Shown here piece by piece: positions 48,743 through 57,956 of a DNA stretch of 64,000 nucleotides. A program made the position numbers and the translations under genes. The notes under the pieces were generated by a model. It did not search any database. It was not told where the DNA came from and saw nothing but the letters and a program-made list of their open reading frames with translations. Position 1 is the first letter of the stretch. Each line of letters opens with the position of its first letter. Origin of the DNA: Azotosporobacter soli (GTDB lineage Bacteria > Bacillota > Negativicutes > SG130); the NCBI RefSeq assembly GCF_030542965.1, contig NZ_JAUAOA010000012.1:1-64000 (forward strand), written 5' to 3'.

Positions 48743-49667
48743 GGGTGGACGTGGTCTGGGTCGTGGTTTGGATGCGTTAATCCCGATGGGAGGCGCCAGT
48801 CATCAGGTTGAGACGGTGCAAAAGAAGAATGGGGCGACAGACTGGGTTATGGTAAAAGATATCGTCGCCAATCAGTTTCAGCCAAGACGTTTGTTTGATG
48901 AAGACGCGCTGAATGAATTAGTGCAATCCATCCGTCAATACGGCATTTTGCAGCCGATCGTTGTACGAAAGACGATGCAAGGGTTTGAACTTGTTGCTGG
49001 CGAACGACGCTGGCGCGCCTCGCAGCGTGCTGGTTTAAAAGAAATTCCGGCGGTTGTAAAAGAGTTGACCGACGGAGAGATGATGGAAATCGCGCTAATT
49101 GAAAACATTCAGCGTGAGAGCCTGAATCCGATTGAAGAAGCTGCGGCTTACCGGCGTTTGATGGAAGAATTCGGCCTGACGCAGGAAGAAGTCGCGCGTA
49201 AAATTGGTCGAAGTCGTTCGTTGATCGCAAATACGGTGCGCATGCTGAATTTATCGCCGGATGTGCAAGATCATGTTTCACGTGGAACATTGAGCATGGG
49301 GCAAGCAAGACCTCTCTTGACCTTAGAGGATCGTGAAGTGCAGCTGGAAGCTGCTGAGACGATCATCGCAGAAGGTTTGTCTTCACGTGATGCAGAAGAA
49401 TTGGTAAAACGCATCATTAAAGGCGTAGGAGAAAAGAACAGAGCGAAGAAAGAAGTTGAACCGATCAGAGGCGTTTTTGTGGAAGAAGCCGAAGATCAGC
49501 TCAAGATGGTCTTAGGGACGCAGGTTAAGATTAAGCCTGGAAAACTGAAAAGTAGAATAGAAATCGAATTTTACTCGCAAGATGACTTGGAACGAATCAT
49601 TGAAACATTGACGCAGATGATGCAACCGACAGCGGGAGTGCGAGTACCGGGGCAATTAATCGTATAA
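48735..49667 (+). CDS. parB: chromosome partitioning protein ParB/Spo0J
   Basis: This 310-residue CTP-dependent DNA clamp loads at parS and spreads to organise the origin and recruit SMC. It begins MNKGGRGLGRGLDALIP, the ParA-stimulating peptide, followed by ANQFQPRRLF, LVAGERRWRAS, ENIQRESLNPIEEA and a helix-turn-helix (TQEEVARKIGRSRSLIANTV). ATG 48735 follows GGAGG by nine bases and overlaps parA by eight. It carries one parS site, and another follows it. Confidence 0.97.
   Translation: MNKGGRGLGRGLDALIPMGGASHQVETVQKKNGATDWVMVKDIVANQFQPRRLFDEDALNELVQSIRQYGILQPIVVRKTMQGFELVAGERRWRASQRAGLKEIPAVVKELTDGEMMEIALIENIQRESLNPIEEAAAYRRLMEEFGLTQEEVARKIGRSRSLIANTVRMLNLSPDVQDHVSRGTLSMGQARPLLTLEDREVQLEAAETIIAEGLSSRDAEELVKRIIKGVGEKNRAKKEVEPIRGVFVEEAEDQLKMVLGTQVKIKPGKLKSRIEIEFYSQDDLERIIETLTQMMQPTAGVRVPGQLIV
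49274..49289. promoter_or_regulatory. parS site 2 (inside parB)
   Basis: TGTTTCACGTGGAACA differs from consensus parS at one position. Confidence 0.88.
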
Positions 49668-49670
49668 ATA

Positions 49671-49708
49671 AAACACAATCATGTTTCACGTGAAACATGA
49701 TTGTGTTT
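49671..49708. promoter_or_regulatory. parS site 3 in a 38-bp perfect palindrome
   Basis: A consensus parS (TGTTTCACGTGAAACA, 49682-49697) forms the centre of a perfect palindrome with 19-base arms (49671-49689 and 49690-49708), four bases after the parB stop. As RNA it would fold into a long hairpin ending GTTTT, so the same DNA may also act as a terminator. Confidence 0.9.
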
Positions 49709-49748
49709 TGCCTGACGTTTGACGTCTTGTTAAAAGGTGGAGATGAAG

Positions 49749-50894
49749 ATGATATATCTGGATAATGCCGCGACAAGTTGGCCGAAACCGGAATCTGTTT
49801 ATCAAAAAACGGAAGAGGCTTTGCGCGCGGGCGGAAGCCCGGGCAGAGGCGGTTATCAGAAGGCAAGGAAGGCGGCAGAAGTGCTCTATGAAGCGCGTGA
49901 AGCGCTGGCCGAATTGATTCGTGCGCCGATCGCAACGCAAATCGCGTTTGCGCAAAATGCCACCGATGCTTTGAGTATGGCGTTGTTTGGTTTAATTAAA
50001 CCCGGAGATATCGTCGTAACGACGTCGATGGAACATAATGCGGTGGCTCGTCCGCTCTGGCAACTACAACAAACCGGTGTCATCATACGTAAGGTTTCGT
50101 GTAACGCACAGGGGGAACTGAATTGGAGCATGTTGAAAGAAGCCTTGTCGGGTGCGCAGTGGATTGTCCTCACGCACGCATCGAATGTGAGCGGCACGGT
50201 ATTTCCGATCCATGAAATTGGGCGTCTGGCGGCGGAACGAAATGTGCGCTGCATCGTAGATGCATGTCAAACCATTGGTGTGAAGGAAATTGATGTTCAA
50301 GCCGGCCTCTTCTCAGCAGTCGCATTTAGTGGACATAAAGGGTTGCTAAGTCCTCAGGGCGTCGGCGCTTTATATATCGAAGAGACTCTTTCTTGCAAGC
50401 CGTTGCGCTATGGGGGGACGGGAAGTCTTTCGGAATCCGAAGAACAGCCTTCTTTTATGCCGGATCGACTGGAAAGCGGCACGCCGAACGTTCCTGGCAT
50501 TGCAGGTTTGTTGGCCGGAGTAGAGTATATTGCGGCTAAGGGGCAGGATGCGATCTGTCGACATGAATTGAAGTTGGCGCAGCTTCTCTGGGAAGGGCTT
50601 GGCGTGCTGCCGAAAGTAAAGCGGCTTGGGCCGGGTTTTGCGGCAGAACGCACGGCGGTTGTCAGTTTTGCGGTCGAGGGGATCGACAGCGGCATGATAA
50701 GCCGTGCATTGGAAGAAACGGCGGCGATCGCGTCGCGCAGCGGTCTGCACTGCGCACCGTGGGCGCATAAGACGCTCGGCAGTCTGGAAAGCGGCGCGGT
50801 GCGTTTTAGCCCAGGAATTTATAATAACGAAGCGGAAATAAAAATCGTTCTTGAAACGCTCGAAGCCGTCTTAAAAACGGAAAGTGCGTGCTAA
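49749..50894 (+). CDS. cysteine desulfurase family protein (class V aminotransferase)
   Basis: This 381-residue PLP enzyme starts MIYLDNAATSWPKPESV; the PLP lysine is in FSGHKGLLSPQG. It resembles the EF2568-type branch of cysteine desulfurases, which co-occurs with selenium genes in anaerobes; selA-selB lie 2.4 kb downstream. It would mobilise sulfur or selenium from cysteine or selenocysteine. ATG 49749 is chosen over GTG 49737 because GGTGGAG lies between them. Confidence 0.9.
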   Translation: MIYLDNAATSWPKPESVYQKTEEALRAGGSPGRGGYQKARKAAEVLYEAREALAELIRAPIATQIAFAQNATDALSMALFGLIKPGDIVVTTSMEHNAVARPLWQLQQTGVIIRKVSCNAQGELNWSMLKEALSGAQWIVLTHASNVSGTVFPIHEIGRLAAERNVRCIVDACQTIGVKEIDVQAGLFSAVAFSGHKGLLSPQGVGALYIEETLSCKPLRYGGTGSLSESEEQPSFMPDRLESGTPNVPGIAGLLAGVEYIAAKGQDAICRHELKLAQLLWEGLGVLPKVKRLGPGFAAERTAVVSFAVEGIDSGMISRALEETAAIASRSGLHCAPWAHKTLGSLESGAVRFSPGIYNNEAEIKIVLETLEAVLKTESAC

Positions 50895-50931
50895 GAAAAA
50901 GTAAAACAGAAAGAAAGAGTGGTTGCGTAGT

Positions 50932-51444
50932 ATGGATATAAAGGAATTGACCGATCTGATCATGGGAAATCTGCCGGAATTGATCCTTGCGATGACGGGA
51001 TTATTGCTGGCGGCATTGCTTGTCTTTATCAGCATTAATATTAAGATGGTAGGTTTGAGCCGCAAGTATGAAACGATGACGAAGGGTATGGACGGCGTGA
51101 ATTTAGAGAAGCTTCTGCTCGAACATGTGGCGGAAGTGCGGCAAACGAGCCGTCAATGCGAGGCGCTTGAGAAAGAATGCGCGCGCTTGCGCCAACAGCT
51201 GCTGGGATGCATCCAACGCTTTGGCGTGGTTCGCTTTAACGCTTTTCCCGATATCGCAAGCGATTTGAGCTTTGCAATTGCGATGCTGGACGAAAAAAAC
51301 AACGGCGTCGTCTTCTCGAGCATCTATAGCCGCAGCGAATCGAGAACCTATGCAAAGCCGATCACAAATGGAGAATCTGCGTATTTGCTTTCGGAAGAAG
51401 AACGTAAGGCACTGCAAATGGCGATGGAAAAAAAACCTGCGTAA
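50932..51444 (+). CDS. DUF4446 membrane-anchored protein
   Basis: This 170-residue protein has one N-terminal membrane helix (about 16-38), a coiled-coil segment (about 55-90) and a conserved core RFGVVRFNAFPDIASDLSFA typical of DUF4446. The function is unknown. In other Firmicutes the family is found close to parAB and related genes, as here. The ribosome site is weak. Confidence 0.85.
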   Translation: MDIKELTDLIMGNLPELILAMTGLLLAALLVFISINIKMVGLSRKYETMTKGMDGVNLEKLLLEHVAEVRQTSRQCEALEKECARLRQQLLGCIQRFGVVRFNAFPDIASDLSFAIAMLDEKNNGVVFSSIYSRSESRTYAKPITNGESAYLLSEEERKALQMAMEKKPA

Positions 51445-51460
51445 AAGCAGGATTTTTTTC
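51428..51460 (+). terminator. terminator overlapping the DUF4446 stop
   Basis: CCTGC (51436-51440) pairs with GCAGG (51447-51451), followed by ATTTTTTT. Confidence 0.8.
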
Positions 51461-51501
51461 TTTTGCGGCGAATAGAGAAAAAGTATGTAAAAATGCAAAA
51501 A

Positions 51502-51601
51502 GAGACTGTTGAAAAAGGTTTGGCTACTGGAGGTACTGTCAGGGACATGATCTGGTACTGCGAAGCTAAGCAATAACAGATGGACTTTTTTCAACAGCCT
51601 C
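51502..51601. mobile_element. 100-bp MITE-like element
   Basis: GAGACTGTTGAAAAAG at the left and the complement of GAGGCTGTTGAAAAAA at the right form 16-17 bp near-identical inverted ends around 67 bases of non-coding DNA. The ends differ from those of the IS at 1-1544, so it depends on another transposase. No target duplication is clear. Confidence 0.65.
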
Positions 51602-51631
51602 CCTTAGTAGTGCTGTAAGGAGGGCGAAAGT

Positions 51632-52576
51632 TTGGCGTTAAAGACTAAACAACAGGCAAAACGAAATCAATTTTTCACTTTTATGTTGGTGCCGCATGAC
51701 GGCAAAGCGGTGAAAAGCGTACGAATCCCGGTCAATTTATTAAAAATAGGTGCGGTACTGTGTTGCGCGATTGTAATGGCCTCGGTGGGCGCATTCCTTA
51801 ATTATCGCTATACCGTTGCGGAAGCGACTTCTGAAAAAGCGGAACTGGATGCGCTGCGGCAAACCAATGGCAGCCAATTGCAGCAGATCGAGCAGTTGGC
51901 AAAGTCGACCGCGGGTTTGCAGGCGGACATGGAACGGCTTAATAATTTAGACAGTGAAGTTCGCCGCATGATGAATCTGGAAGAAGCGACGGGGACGTCG
52001 CGTGCGGGAACGGTGCGTCCGAACCTGAATGGCTCTAACCAGGGCGGGCAAGGCGGTCCGACCGCAAAACCTACGGTTTCACAATTGAATGAAGTGACGG
52101 TTGCGTTAAAAGCCGATTTGAAAAGCCGCGAAGAAAGTTTGCTTGAATTGAAAGAACAGATCAAGGCGAAACAAAGCCGCGCGGCTGCGACGCCTTCCAT
52201 CTGGCCGACGAATGGCGATGTGACCTCGCGCTTTGGTTGGCGCGGTTCGCCGTTTGGCGGCGGCGGCAGCGATTGGCATCCCGGAATCGATATCGCGAAC
52301 GGAGTAGGAACACCTATCGTTGCGACTGCAGACGGAGAAGTGACCGGCAGCGGCTGGGACGGCGGTTATGGAAAATTGATCAAGATTAACCATGGCGGCG
52401 GCATTGAAACATTATATGGCCATAACTCTCAAATTGTGGCGCAGGTTGGACAGCACGTTAAAAAGGGTGAAGTCATCGCCTATATGGGAAGTACCGGTTA
52501 CAGCACGGGTTCGCATTGCCATTATGAAATCAGGGTGAATGGAACGGCGGTAAATCCGGTTAGCTTTTTAAATTAA
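51632..52576 (+). CDS. M23 peptidase with N-terminal membrane anchor
   Basis: This 314-residue protein has one membrane helix (about 35-58), a coiled coil (about 65-115), a Gly/Pro linker, and a LytM/M23 metallopeptidase domain (about 195-314). Zinc ligands are seen in HPGIDIA and HCHYEI, plus GHNSQ. It should cut or regulate cutting of peptidoglycan outside the membrane. It starts with TTG after AAGGAGGGCG. A bactofilin gene follows, and such pairs act together in cell shape. Confidence 0.93.
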   Translation: MALKTKQQAKRNQFFTFMLVPHDGKAVKSVRIPVNLLKIGAVLCCAIVMASVGAFLNYRYTVAEATSEKAELDALRQTNGSQLQQIEQLAKSTAGLQADMERLNNLDSEVRRMMNLEEATGTSRAGTVRPNLNGSNQGGQGGPTAKPTVSQLNEVTVALKADLKSREESLLELKEQIKAKQSRAAATPSIWPTNGDVTSRFGWRGSPFGGGGSDWHPGIDIANGVGTPIVATADGEVTGSGWDGGYGKLIKINHGGGIETLYGHNSQIVAQVGQHVKKGEVIAYMGSTGYSTGSHCHYEIRVNGTAVNPVSFLN

Positions 52577-52592
52577 TAGTGAATGCGAAGCC

Positions 52593-52626
52593 GAAACGGT
52601 CAAAGGCAGCTGCTTTTGACCGTTTT
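52593..52626 (+). terminator. terminator after the M23 peptidase
   Basis: AAACGGTCAAA pairs with TTTTGACCGTTT, followed by TTC. It separates the peptidase from the bactofilin, so the latter may have its own promoter. Confidence 0.82.
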
Positions 52627-52679
52627 TCTAAGCTGGGAGAAAAGTTGGGAAGTAAGGGGTTTAAGAAAGGGAGGATATG

Positions 52680-53060
52680 ATGTTTGGCTTGAAAAAAAGC
52701 AGTGGCGTTTTGACTGGGGATATGAGCACGATTATTGGTAAAGATACGACCTTCAAAGGGGTTGTATCCGGCAAAGGAACGATAAGAGTCGACGGTCAGT
52801 TTGAAGGGGAGTTGCAAACGACCGGAGATTTGATGGTTGGCGATACGGCGATCATTACCGCCAATGTCAAAGCGCGTAATGCGATCATTGGCGGCACGAT
52901 TCACGGCAACGTTGAAATCGCCGAGAAGATGGAGCTGTTGGCGAGTGCGAAGATTTACGGCGACATCAAGGTCGGCGTCCTGATCATTGGCGAGGGTGCG
53001 GTCTTCAAAGGCGCTTGTGAAATGAAGCATTTGGTTGAACCGCAGGCACAGAAAAAATAG
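52680..53060 (+). CDS. bactofilin
   Basis: This 126-residue cytoskeletal protein is a right-handed beta-helix that polymerises without nucleotide. The repetitive hydrophobic pattern (TFKGVVSGKGTIRVDGQFEG ...) and the AIIGGTIHGNV stretch mark the family. ATG 52680 has GGGAGG five bases upstream; ATG 52677 is too close. With the neighbouring M23 peptidase it probably shapes the cell wall. Confidence 0.93.
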   Translation: MFGLKKSSGVLTGDMSTIIGKDTTFKGVVSGKGTIRVDGQFEGELQTTGDLMVGDTAIITANVKARNAIIGGTIHGNVEIAEKMELLASAKIYGDIKVGVLIIGEGAVFKGACEMKHLVEPQAQKK

Positions 53061-53061
53061 C

Positions 53062-53097
53062 AAAAAAACACGGCTGCTTAGCAGTCGTGTTTTTTTG
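53062..53097 (+). terminator. terminator after the bactofilin
   Basis: AAAAAAACACGGCTGC pairs with GCAGTCGTGTTTTTTT. Confidence 0.9.
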
Positions 53098-53261
53098 CTT
53101 TAAAACGCCTTTTGCGTAGAATTAGTCAAGCGAAACAAGGAGACTGAATGACAAAGGTAGAAACGTAAGAAAAGGAAAGATAACAAATAATAAAATATAC
53201 ATTATATTGTAAGCAAAAACTAAACACGCTTGAAAGCGGCGAGACAATAGGAGGAAACAAG

Positions 53262-54680
53262 ATGGCGGAACGAAGCAAAAGGGATGAATTGCAAGCCTCT
53301 CTCAGGCGCTTGCCTGGCGTCGATAAGGTGTTGGAAATGATGCTGCAGGACGAAACAGCCAAAAGGTTGCCGGCGAGTTTACTGACGGATTGTGCGCGAA
53401 AAGCGGTCAGCCAGGTCAGAGAACGCGTTTTGGCCGGTGAGCGTGAAATTCCATCTGCGCTGGAAACGATCGTGCAGGGCGGCGTAAAAGAGGCGTTGCG
53501 GGCTGTTAAGCCTCGCTTGCGGCGTGTGATTAATGCTACCGGCGTCGTCTTGCACACCAATTTAGGCCGTGCGCCGCTGAGTGAAACGGCGCTGCAGCTG
53601 ATCCAGGAAAGCGCCAGCGGCTATAGCAATTTGGAGTTTGACCTGCAAGCCGGCGTACGCGGCAGTCGCTACAGCCTTGTCGTAGAAAAAATCTGCCGCT
53701 TGACCGGCGCCGAAGATGCCGTCGTCGTCAACAACAATGCAGCGGCGGTCATGCTTTTGCTCGCTGCCATGGCGAAAGGGAAGGAAGTCGTTGTAAGCCG
53801 CGGCGAACTGGTTGAAATCGGCGGTTCCTTTCGCATTCCGGCTGTAATGGAAGAAAGCGGTGCGAAATTATTGGAGGTTGGGACGACAAACAAGACGCAT
53901 CTAAGGGATTATGAAGCGGCAATCAGCGAGGAAACGGCATTGCTGATGAAGGTGCATACCAGCAATTACCGGATCATCGGCTTCACGTCGCAGCCTGAGG
54001 ATGCGGATATCGTGGAGCTGGGACGCAGGAAGGCGATACCGGTCGTGGAAGATCTGGGCGGCGGACTCCTGTTGCCGCTTGCGCTGCCGGGCTGGCAGGA
54101 ACCGACCGTCGCGGAGAAAATCGCGGCAGGTTTTGACCTTGTCACCTGCAGCGCCGATAAATTGATGGGCGCAGGGCAAGCGGGCATCATCGCGGGCAAG
54201 CGGCAATACATCGAAAAGATCAAGAAGCATCAACTCTTAAGAGCGCTGCGCATCGATAAACTGTCATTAGCGGCGCTCGAAGGAACGTTGTGCGATTATC
54301 TGGTTGGCAAGGAAGAAAAAATCCCCGTTCTGCGGATGCTGACGGCAACACAAGAGACATTGGCAAACATGCAGCAGCAACTTGCCGAAGAACTGGCGCC
54401 GCTCGAGAAAAAAGGCTGGAGCATTAAAAAGTGCGAGATGTCGTCGATGGCTGGCGGCGGCACGCTGCCGGAGATCGAGTTTGCCAGCTGTGGCGTAGCG
54501 ATCATACCGCCTGAAGCGGAAGCGGCAAGCGTAGAACGCCATTTGCGCGCCTGGCAGATTCCGATCATCGTCCGTGTGCAAGAGGGGCGACTGCTCGTGG
54601 ATGTCAGAAGCTTGTTTCCGGCGGATGCGGCTGAAATTGCAGCGGCCTGTGCGGCGTGGGAGGCAGAGAGGAAACGATGA
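53262..54680 (+). CDS. selA: L-seryl-tRNA(Sec) selenium transferase
   Basis: SelA converts seryl-tRNA(Sec) to selenocysteinyl-tRNA with selenophosphate. The 472-residue PLP enzyme has the motif NATGVVLHTNLGRAP and the PLP lysine in CSADKLMGAGQAG. AGGAGG precedes the start. The stop overlaps selB (ATGA). Neither selD nor the selenocysteine tRNA lies in this window. Confidence 0.97.
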   Translation: MAERSKRDELQASLRRLPGVDKVLEMMLQDETAKRLPASLLTDCARKAVSQVRERVLAGEREIPSALETIVQGGVKEALRAVKPRLRRVINATGVVLHTNLGRAPLSETALQLIQESASGYSNLEFDLQAGVRGSRYSLVVEKICRLTGAEDAVVVNNNAAAVMLLLAAMAKGKEVVVSRGELVEIGGSFRIPAVMEESGAKLLEVGTTNKTHLRDYEAAISEETALLMKVHTSNYRIIGFTSQPEDADIVELGRRKAIPVVEDLGGGLLLPLALPGWQEPTVAEKIAAGFDLVTCSADKLMGAGQAGIIAGKRQYIEKIKKHQLLRALRIDKLSLAALEGTLCDYLVGKEEKIPVLRMLTATQETLANMQQQLAEELAPLEKKGWSIKKCEMSSMAGGGTLPEIEFASCGVAIIPPEAEAASVERHLRAWQIPIIVRVQEGRLLVDVRSLFPADAAEIAAACAAWEAERKR

Positions 54681-56557
54681 AGTATCTGATTATTGGTACG
54701 GCCGGACATGTCGATCATGGGAAATCGGCCTTGATAAAGGCGTTGACCGGGACGGAGACAGACCGGCTGAAAGAAGAGAAAGAGCGCGGCATCTCGATCG
54801 ATCTTGGCTTTGCGCTTTTGCCCCTGGCCGAAGACATCATGGCCGGAATTGTCGATGTGCCGGGGCATGAACGTTTTCTCAAGAATATGCTGGCCGGAAC
54901 GGGCGGCATGGATCTGGTCATGCTCGTCATCGCGGCAGATGAAGGCGTCATGCCGCAAACGCGCGAGCATCTGGCGATGCTGAGTCTTTATGGCGTAAAG
55001 CGCGGCGTCATCGTGATCAACAAGATCGACAAGGTGGATGCGGAGTGGCTTGAACTGGTCGAAGCGGAAGTAAAGGAGTTACTGGCGGGGACGTTTCTTG
55101 AAACGGCGCCTAGCTGCCGTGTATCGGCCTTTAGCGGCGAAGGGGTCGAAGAACTGAAAGACGTTTTGCTTGCACAGGCCAGGTTGGCAGGGGTGCGCGA
55201 CAGCAAAGCGCCGTTTCGCCTCTGGATCGACAGGGTCTTCAGCATTAAAGGGCATGGCGCGGTAGTGACCGGTTCGCTTTTAAGCGGAGAAGCGACGGTC
55301 GGAGATTTGCTTCGTCTCGATCCTGTGGGCGCGCAAGTGCGCGTGCGGGGCGTCGAGTGGCATGGAAAAAAAGTCGAACGCGTCGTTGCCGGACAACGCG
55401 CCGCGATAAACATTGTCGGCGTCGAAAGCGAAGCCCTGGCGCGTGGCATGGTGCTGAGCGCAGAGCATGTCGGCGAAGTCGGCGCGGTATGGGATGTAAG
55501 GCTTGAATGGCGTGAGGAAGTCGACAGCGGCAGCCGGATCCGCCTGCATATCGGCACGGGAGAATATATCGGACGGCTCTATCGCTTCAAAGATCGGCCG
55601 GCCGAGGTCGGACGCTTGGTGCTCGAAGAAGAGGTCGCGGCGGCACCTGGTGATCGGGGGATCATCCGGCAATATTCGCCGCAGTATCTGCTGGCTGGAG
55701 TCACGATGCTTCGACCGGGCGCGCGGCGGACGCCGCCGAAAGAAAGTCGGGTTCGACTCGGTGAAGCCTTGACCGGCAAGGACGAAAAGGAATTTCTCTC
55801 GGCACTGCTAGCGGATGCCGATGAGCCGCTAAATAAAACGGAAGTCTTGAGCCTTGCCGGATACCGCGCGCCCAAACCTCTGCTCGACGCGTTGGCGGCG
55901 CTGCTTGAGGCTGAAGAGATCACTTCGCTGGAGAGCGGTTATGTAAGAGCGGCATGGCTGAACGAGAAAGAAGAAAAACTGAAAGCAGCGCTGGAAGTTT
56001 TTCATGCCGAGGAACCCGAACGCAGCGGCATCAGTAAGGAGGCGCTGCGCCAACGCCTACATCTGGCGGAAAAGACGTTTGAATGCCTGGTGCGGCGTTT
56101 CGTTGCCGCCGGCTGGCTGAAGGCGCTTGGCGGAGATCTTGCCTTGACGGAACATGCAGAGCGGCATGCAAGGTGGGAACGGGAGCTGATCGCCAAGGCG
56201 CAGGAGATCTTGGAAAAGATCGGTTTAGAAGACGTTCAGGAAGACTGGCTGCAAAAACAGCTGAACATTCCGGAAGAGCGGCGAAAAGTTGTTTGGGCGA
56301 CGCTTGTGCGTCAGGGCGTATTGATTCGCATGGGCGGCATACACGTATACAGCAAAACAATTCAAAACATTGTCACTGTTATTCAAGAACATTTTCAGCG
56401 CCATGCAACGCTCTCAGTAAGCGAATTGCGGGACTTGATTAACACATCGCGCAAGTATGCAATGCCGATTCTTGAGTACCTAGATATGAATAAATATACA
56501 AAGAGAGAAGGGGATACGCGTACTTGTGGCGCGAAACTCAAGGATTTATCAGAATAA
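54677..56557 (+). CDS. selB: selenocysteine-specific elongation factor
   Basis: SelB brings selenocysteinyl-tRNA to UGA codons marked by a SECIS hairpin. The 626 residues include the GTPase ([33 protein letters not shown]), EF-Tu-like beta domains, and four winged-helix domains at the C-terminus (about 375-626) that bind SECIS RNA. ATG 54677 overlaps the selA stop, so the two are coupled. Confidence 0.97.
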   Translation: MKYLIIGTAGHVDHGKSALIKALTGTETDRLKEEKERGISIDLGFALLPLAEDIMAGIVDVPGHERFLKNMLAGTGGMDLVMLVIAADEGVMPQTREHLAMLSLYGVKRGVIVINKIDKVDAEWLELVEAEVKELLAGTFLETAPSCRVSAFSGEGVEELKDVLLAQARLAGVRDSKAPFRLWIDRVFSIKGHGAVVTGSLLSGEATVGDLLRLDPVGAQVRVRGVEWHGKKVERVVAGQRAAINIVGVESEALARGMVLSAEHVGEVGAVWDVRLEWREEVDSGSRIRLHIGTGEYIGRLYRFKDRPAEVGRLVLEEEVAAAPGDRGIIRQYSPQYLLAGVTMLRPGARRTPPKESRVRLGEALTGKDEKEFLSALLADADEPLNKTEVLSLAGYRAPKPLLDALAALLEAEEITSLESGYVRAAWLNEKEEKLKAALEVFHAEEPERSGISKEALRQRLHLAEKTFECLVRRFVAAGWLKALGGDLALTEHAERHARWERELIAKAQEILEKIGLEDVQEDWLQKQLNIPEERRKVVWATLVRQGVLIRMGGIHVYSKTIQNIVTVIQEHFQRHATLSVSELRDLINTSRKYAMPILEYLDMNKYTKREGDTRTCGAKLKDLSE

Positions 56558-56577
56558 TATTTTATTAAAAATGCATA

Positions 56578-56606
56578 TTGACAGCATTGGCTCCTCTTTT
56601 TATAAT
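56578..56606 (+). promoter_or_regulatory. consensus promoter of the glutamate synthase operon
   Basis: TTGACA (56578-56583), 17 bases, TATAAT (56601-56606), placing the start near 56613, just before the riboswitch. Confidence 0.88.
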
Positions 56607-56639
56607 AAGAACTAATCGGCACATGGTGGATGTGTGACG

Positions 56640-56758
56640 AGGACGTAAGTTTTTCGGGAGTGTACCTAGGGTTCCGCGCCGTGAGGCGGTCTGGTCCAAG
56701 CGGTACAGGTGCAGTGCTGCACAACACCGTGGGTATAAAAGACCCTGCGGAAAGTCCT
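56640..56758 (+). ncRNA. ykkC-family riboswitch, probably ppGpp-responsive
   Basis: The conserved ykkC core is present: CCTAGGGTTCCG (56665-56676), GGTCTGGTCCAAG (56688-56700), the ACAGGTGC/GCACAACACCG elements and GGGTATAAAAGACCC. AGGAC (56640-56644) pairs with GTCCT (56754-56758) as P1. The family includes guanidine, ppGpp, PRPP and nucleotide sensors. The ppGpp class is known upstream of glutamate synthase and branched-chain amino acid genes, which fits the operon here; the ligand is inferred from context. A T-rich run follows near 56798-56815, but I could not draw a clean terminator stem. Confidence 0.82.
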
Positions 56759-56849
56759 GGATGCGGTGGACAACATCGGCATCCGATTTTCGTAGGCGTC
56801 TTTTTTCTTTTGCTTTCTATAAAACAAGGATGAAAAGGTGGAGATTAGA

Positions 56850-57956
56850 ATGTGCAGAATAGGAGCAATCAAAAGTAAGGAGTTCTTTCATCCTTCCAAG
56901 GCGCTGCATCTCATGCTGCCGCAACAGGAGGGGCATGACAATTCCGGGTTTGCGATGGTGATGCAGGATTTGGCGGGCGTCTTCAGCCGCCATAAGGACA
57001 AGCCGCTGCTTTCGCTGGCCTGCTCGCAGCGCGGGGCGAAAATGGTCGAAGACTATATGGAAACCAACAACTTCACGCCGATTCAAGAGTGGATTCCGCG
57101 CGGCGTGCGCGGTAAGAAACTCGATATCGCGGCGATGCCTTATTATATTTTCCGCAACTATGAGTATCCGGAACATTATCGCGATGCCAGTTGGGAAGAA
57201 AAAGAAGAGCTGCTTTTAAGCACGCGTTTGGCGCTGCGCATCCTGCTGGAAGAAGCGGGCGAGGGCTTCGTCTATTCCTTCTGGCCGGATGTCTTGACGC
57301 TGAAAGAAATCGGCGATCCGGCCGATATCGCGACGTATTTCAGGCTGTGGGAAAACAACGGCGATCTGATGGCGAAGAACGTCGTCGTCCAATGCCGGCA
57401 AAATACAAATTACGATATTGTCCGCTATGCGGCGCATCCGTTTTTTTTGCAGGGCTATACGTTATGCGCGAACGGCGAGAATACGTTTTATACCAAGAAC
57501 AAAGAATATCAAAAATCACTGCATCGCGGTTACATCGGTTTCGAATCGGATTCGCAAAACTTCCTCTACACGATGCATTATGTGCTGCATGAATTGAAAT
57601 GGCCGATCAAGTACTACAAACATGTCATCACGCCGCTGCCGTTTGAAGAAATCAGCGTGCGCGACGACCGGGCAGAGCTGACTGCCATCCGTCAATCGTT
57701 GGGGCATCTTGAAATCAACGGGCCGAACACGATCATTGCGATGCTGCCGGACGGAAACATGGTGACCTGCTGCGACTCGAAGAAACTGCGTCCCGTTGTC
57801 GTAGGCGGCGATGGAACGACAGTGGCCATTGCTTCAGAAGTCTGCGGCATCAATGCGATCCTGCCGGAGCGGGATCAGGCGCTCGATATCTATCCGAACG
57901 AACGTGAAGTCGTCGTAATTGACGCGGCGCTGGAGGTAAAGCGATGGAAACAGTAA
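56850..57956 (+). CDS. glutamate synthase glutaminase (class-II amidotransferase) subunit
   Basis: This 368-residue protein begins Met-Cys-Arg-Ile-Gly; after removal of Met the Cys becomes the N-terminal nucleophile of class-II glutaminases. This fixes the start at ATG 56850, which follows AAAGGTGGAG. It would release ammonia from glutamine for the synthase subunit encoded next. In ordinary GltB this domain is fused to the synthase. The stop overlaps the next gene by 13 bases. Confidence 0.88.
   Translation: MCRIGAIKSKEFFHPSKALHLMLPQQEGHDNSGFAMVMQDLAGVFSRHKDKPLLSLACSQRGAKMVEDYMETNNFTPIQEWIPRGVRGKKLDIAAMPYYIFRNYEYPEHYRDASWEEKEELLLSTRLALRILLEEAGEGFVYSFWPDVLTLKEIGDPADIATYFRLWENNGDLMAKNVVVQCRQNTNYDIVRYAAHPFFLQGYTLCANGENTFYTKNKEYQKSLHRGYIGFESDSQNFLYTMHYVLHELKWPIKYYKHVITPLPFEEISVRDDRAELTAIRQSLGHLEINGPNTIIAMLPDGNMVTCCDSKKLRPVVVGGDGTTVAIASEVCGINAILPERDQALDIYPNEREVVVIDAALEVKRWKQ

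Noticed and set aside
53101-53261. Regulatory RNA upstream of selA
   Set aside because: The region is AT-rich, but I found no recognisable riboswitch or SECIS-like hairpin.
56640-56758. Possible selenocysteine tRNA after selB
   Set aside because: The structured region lacks a T-arm GTTCGA and a CCA-type acceptor and instead matches the ykkC riboswitch core in order.
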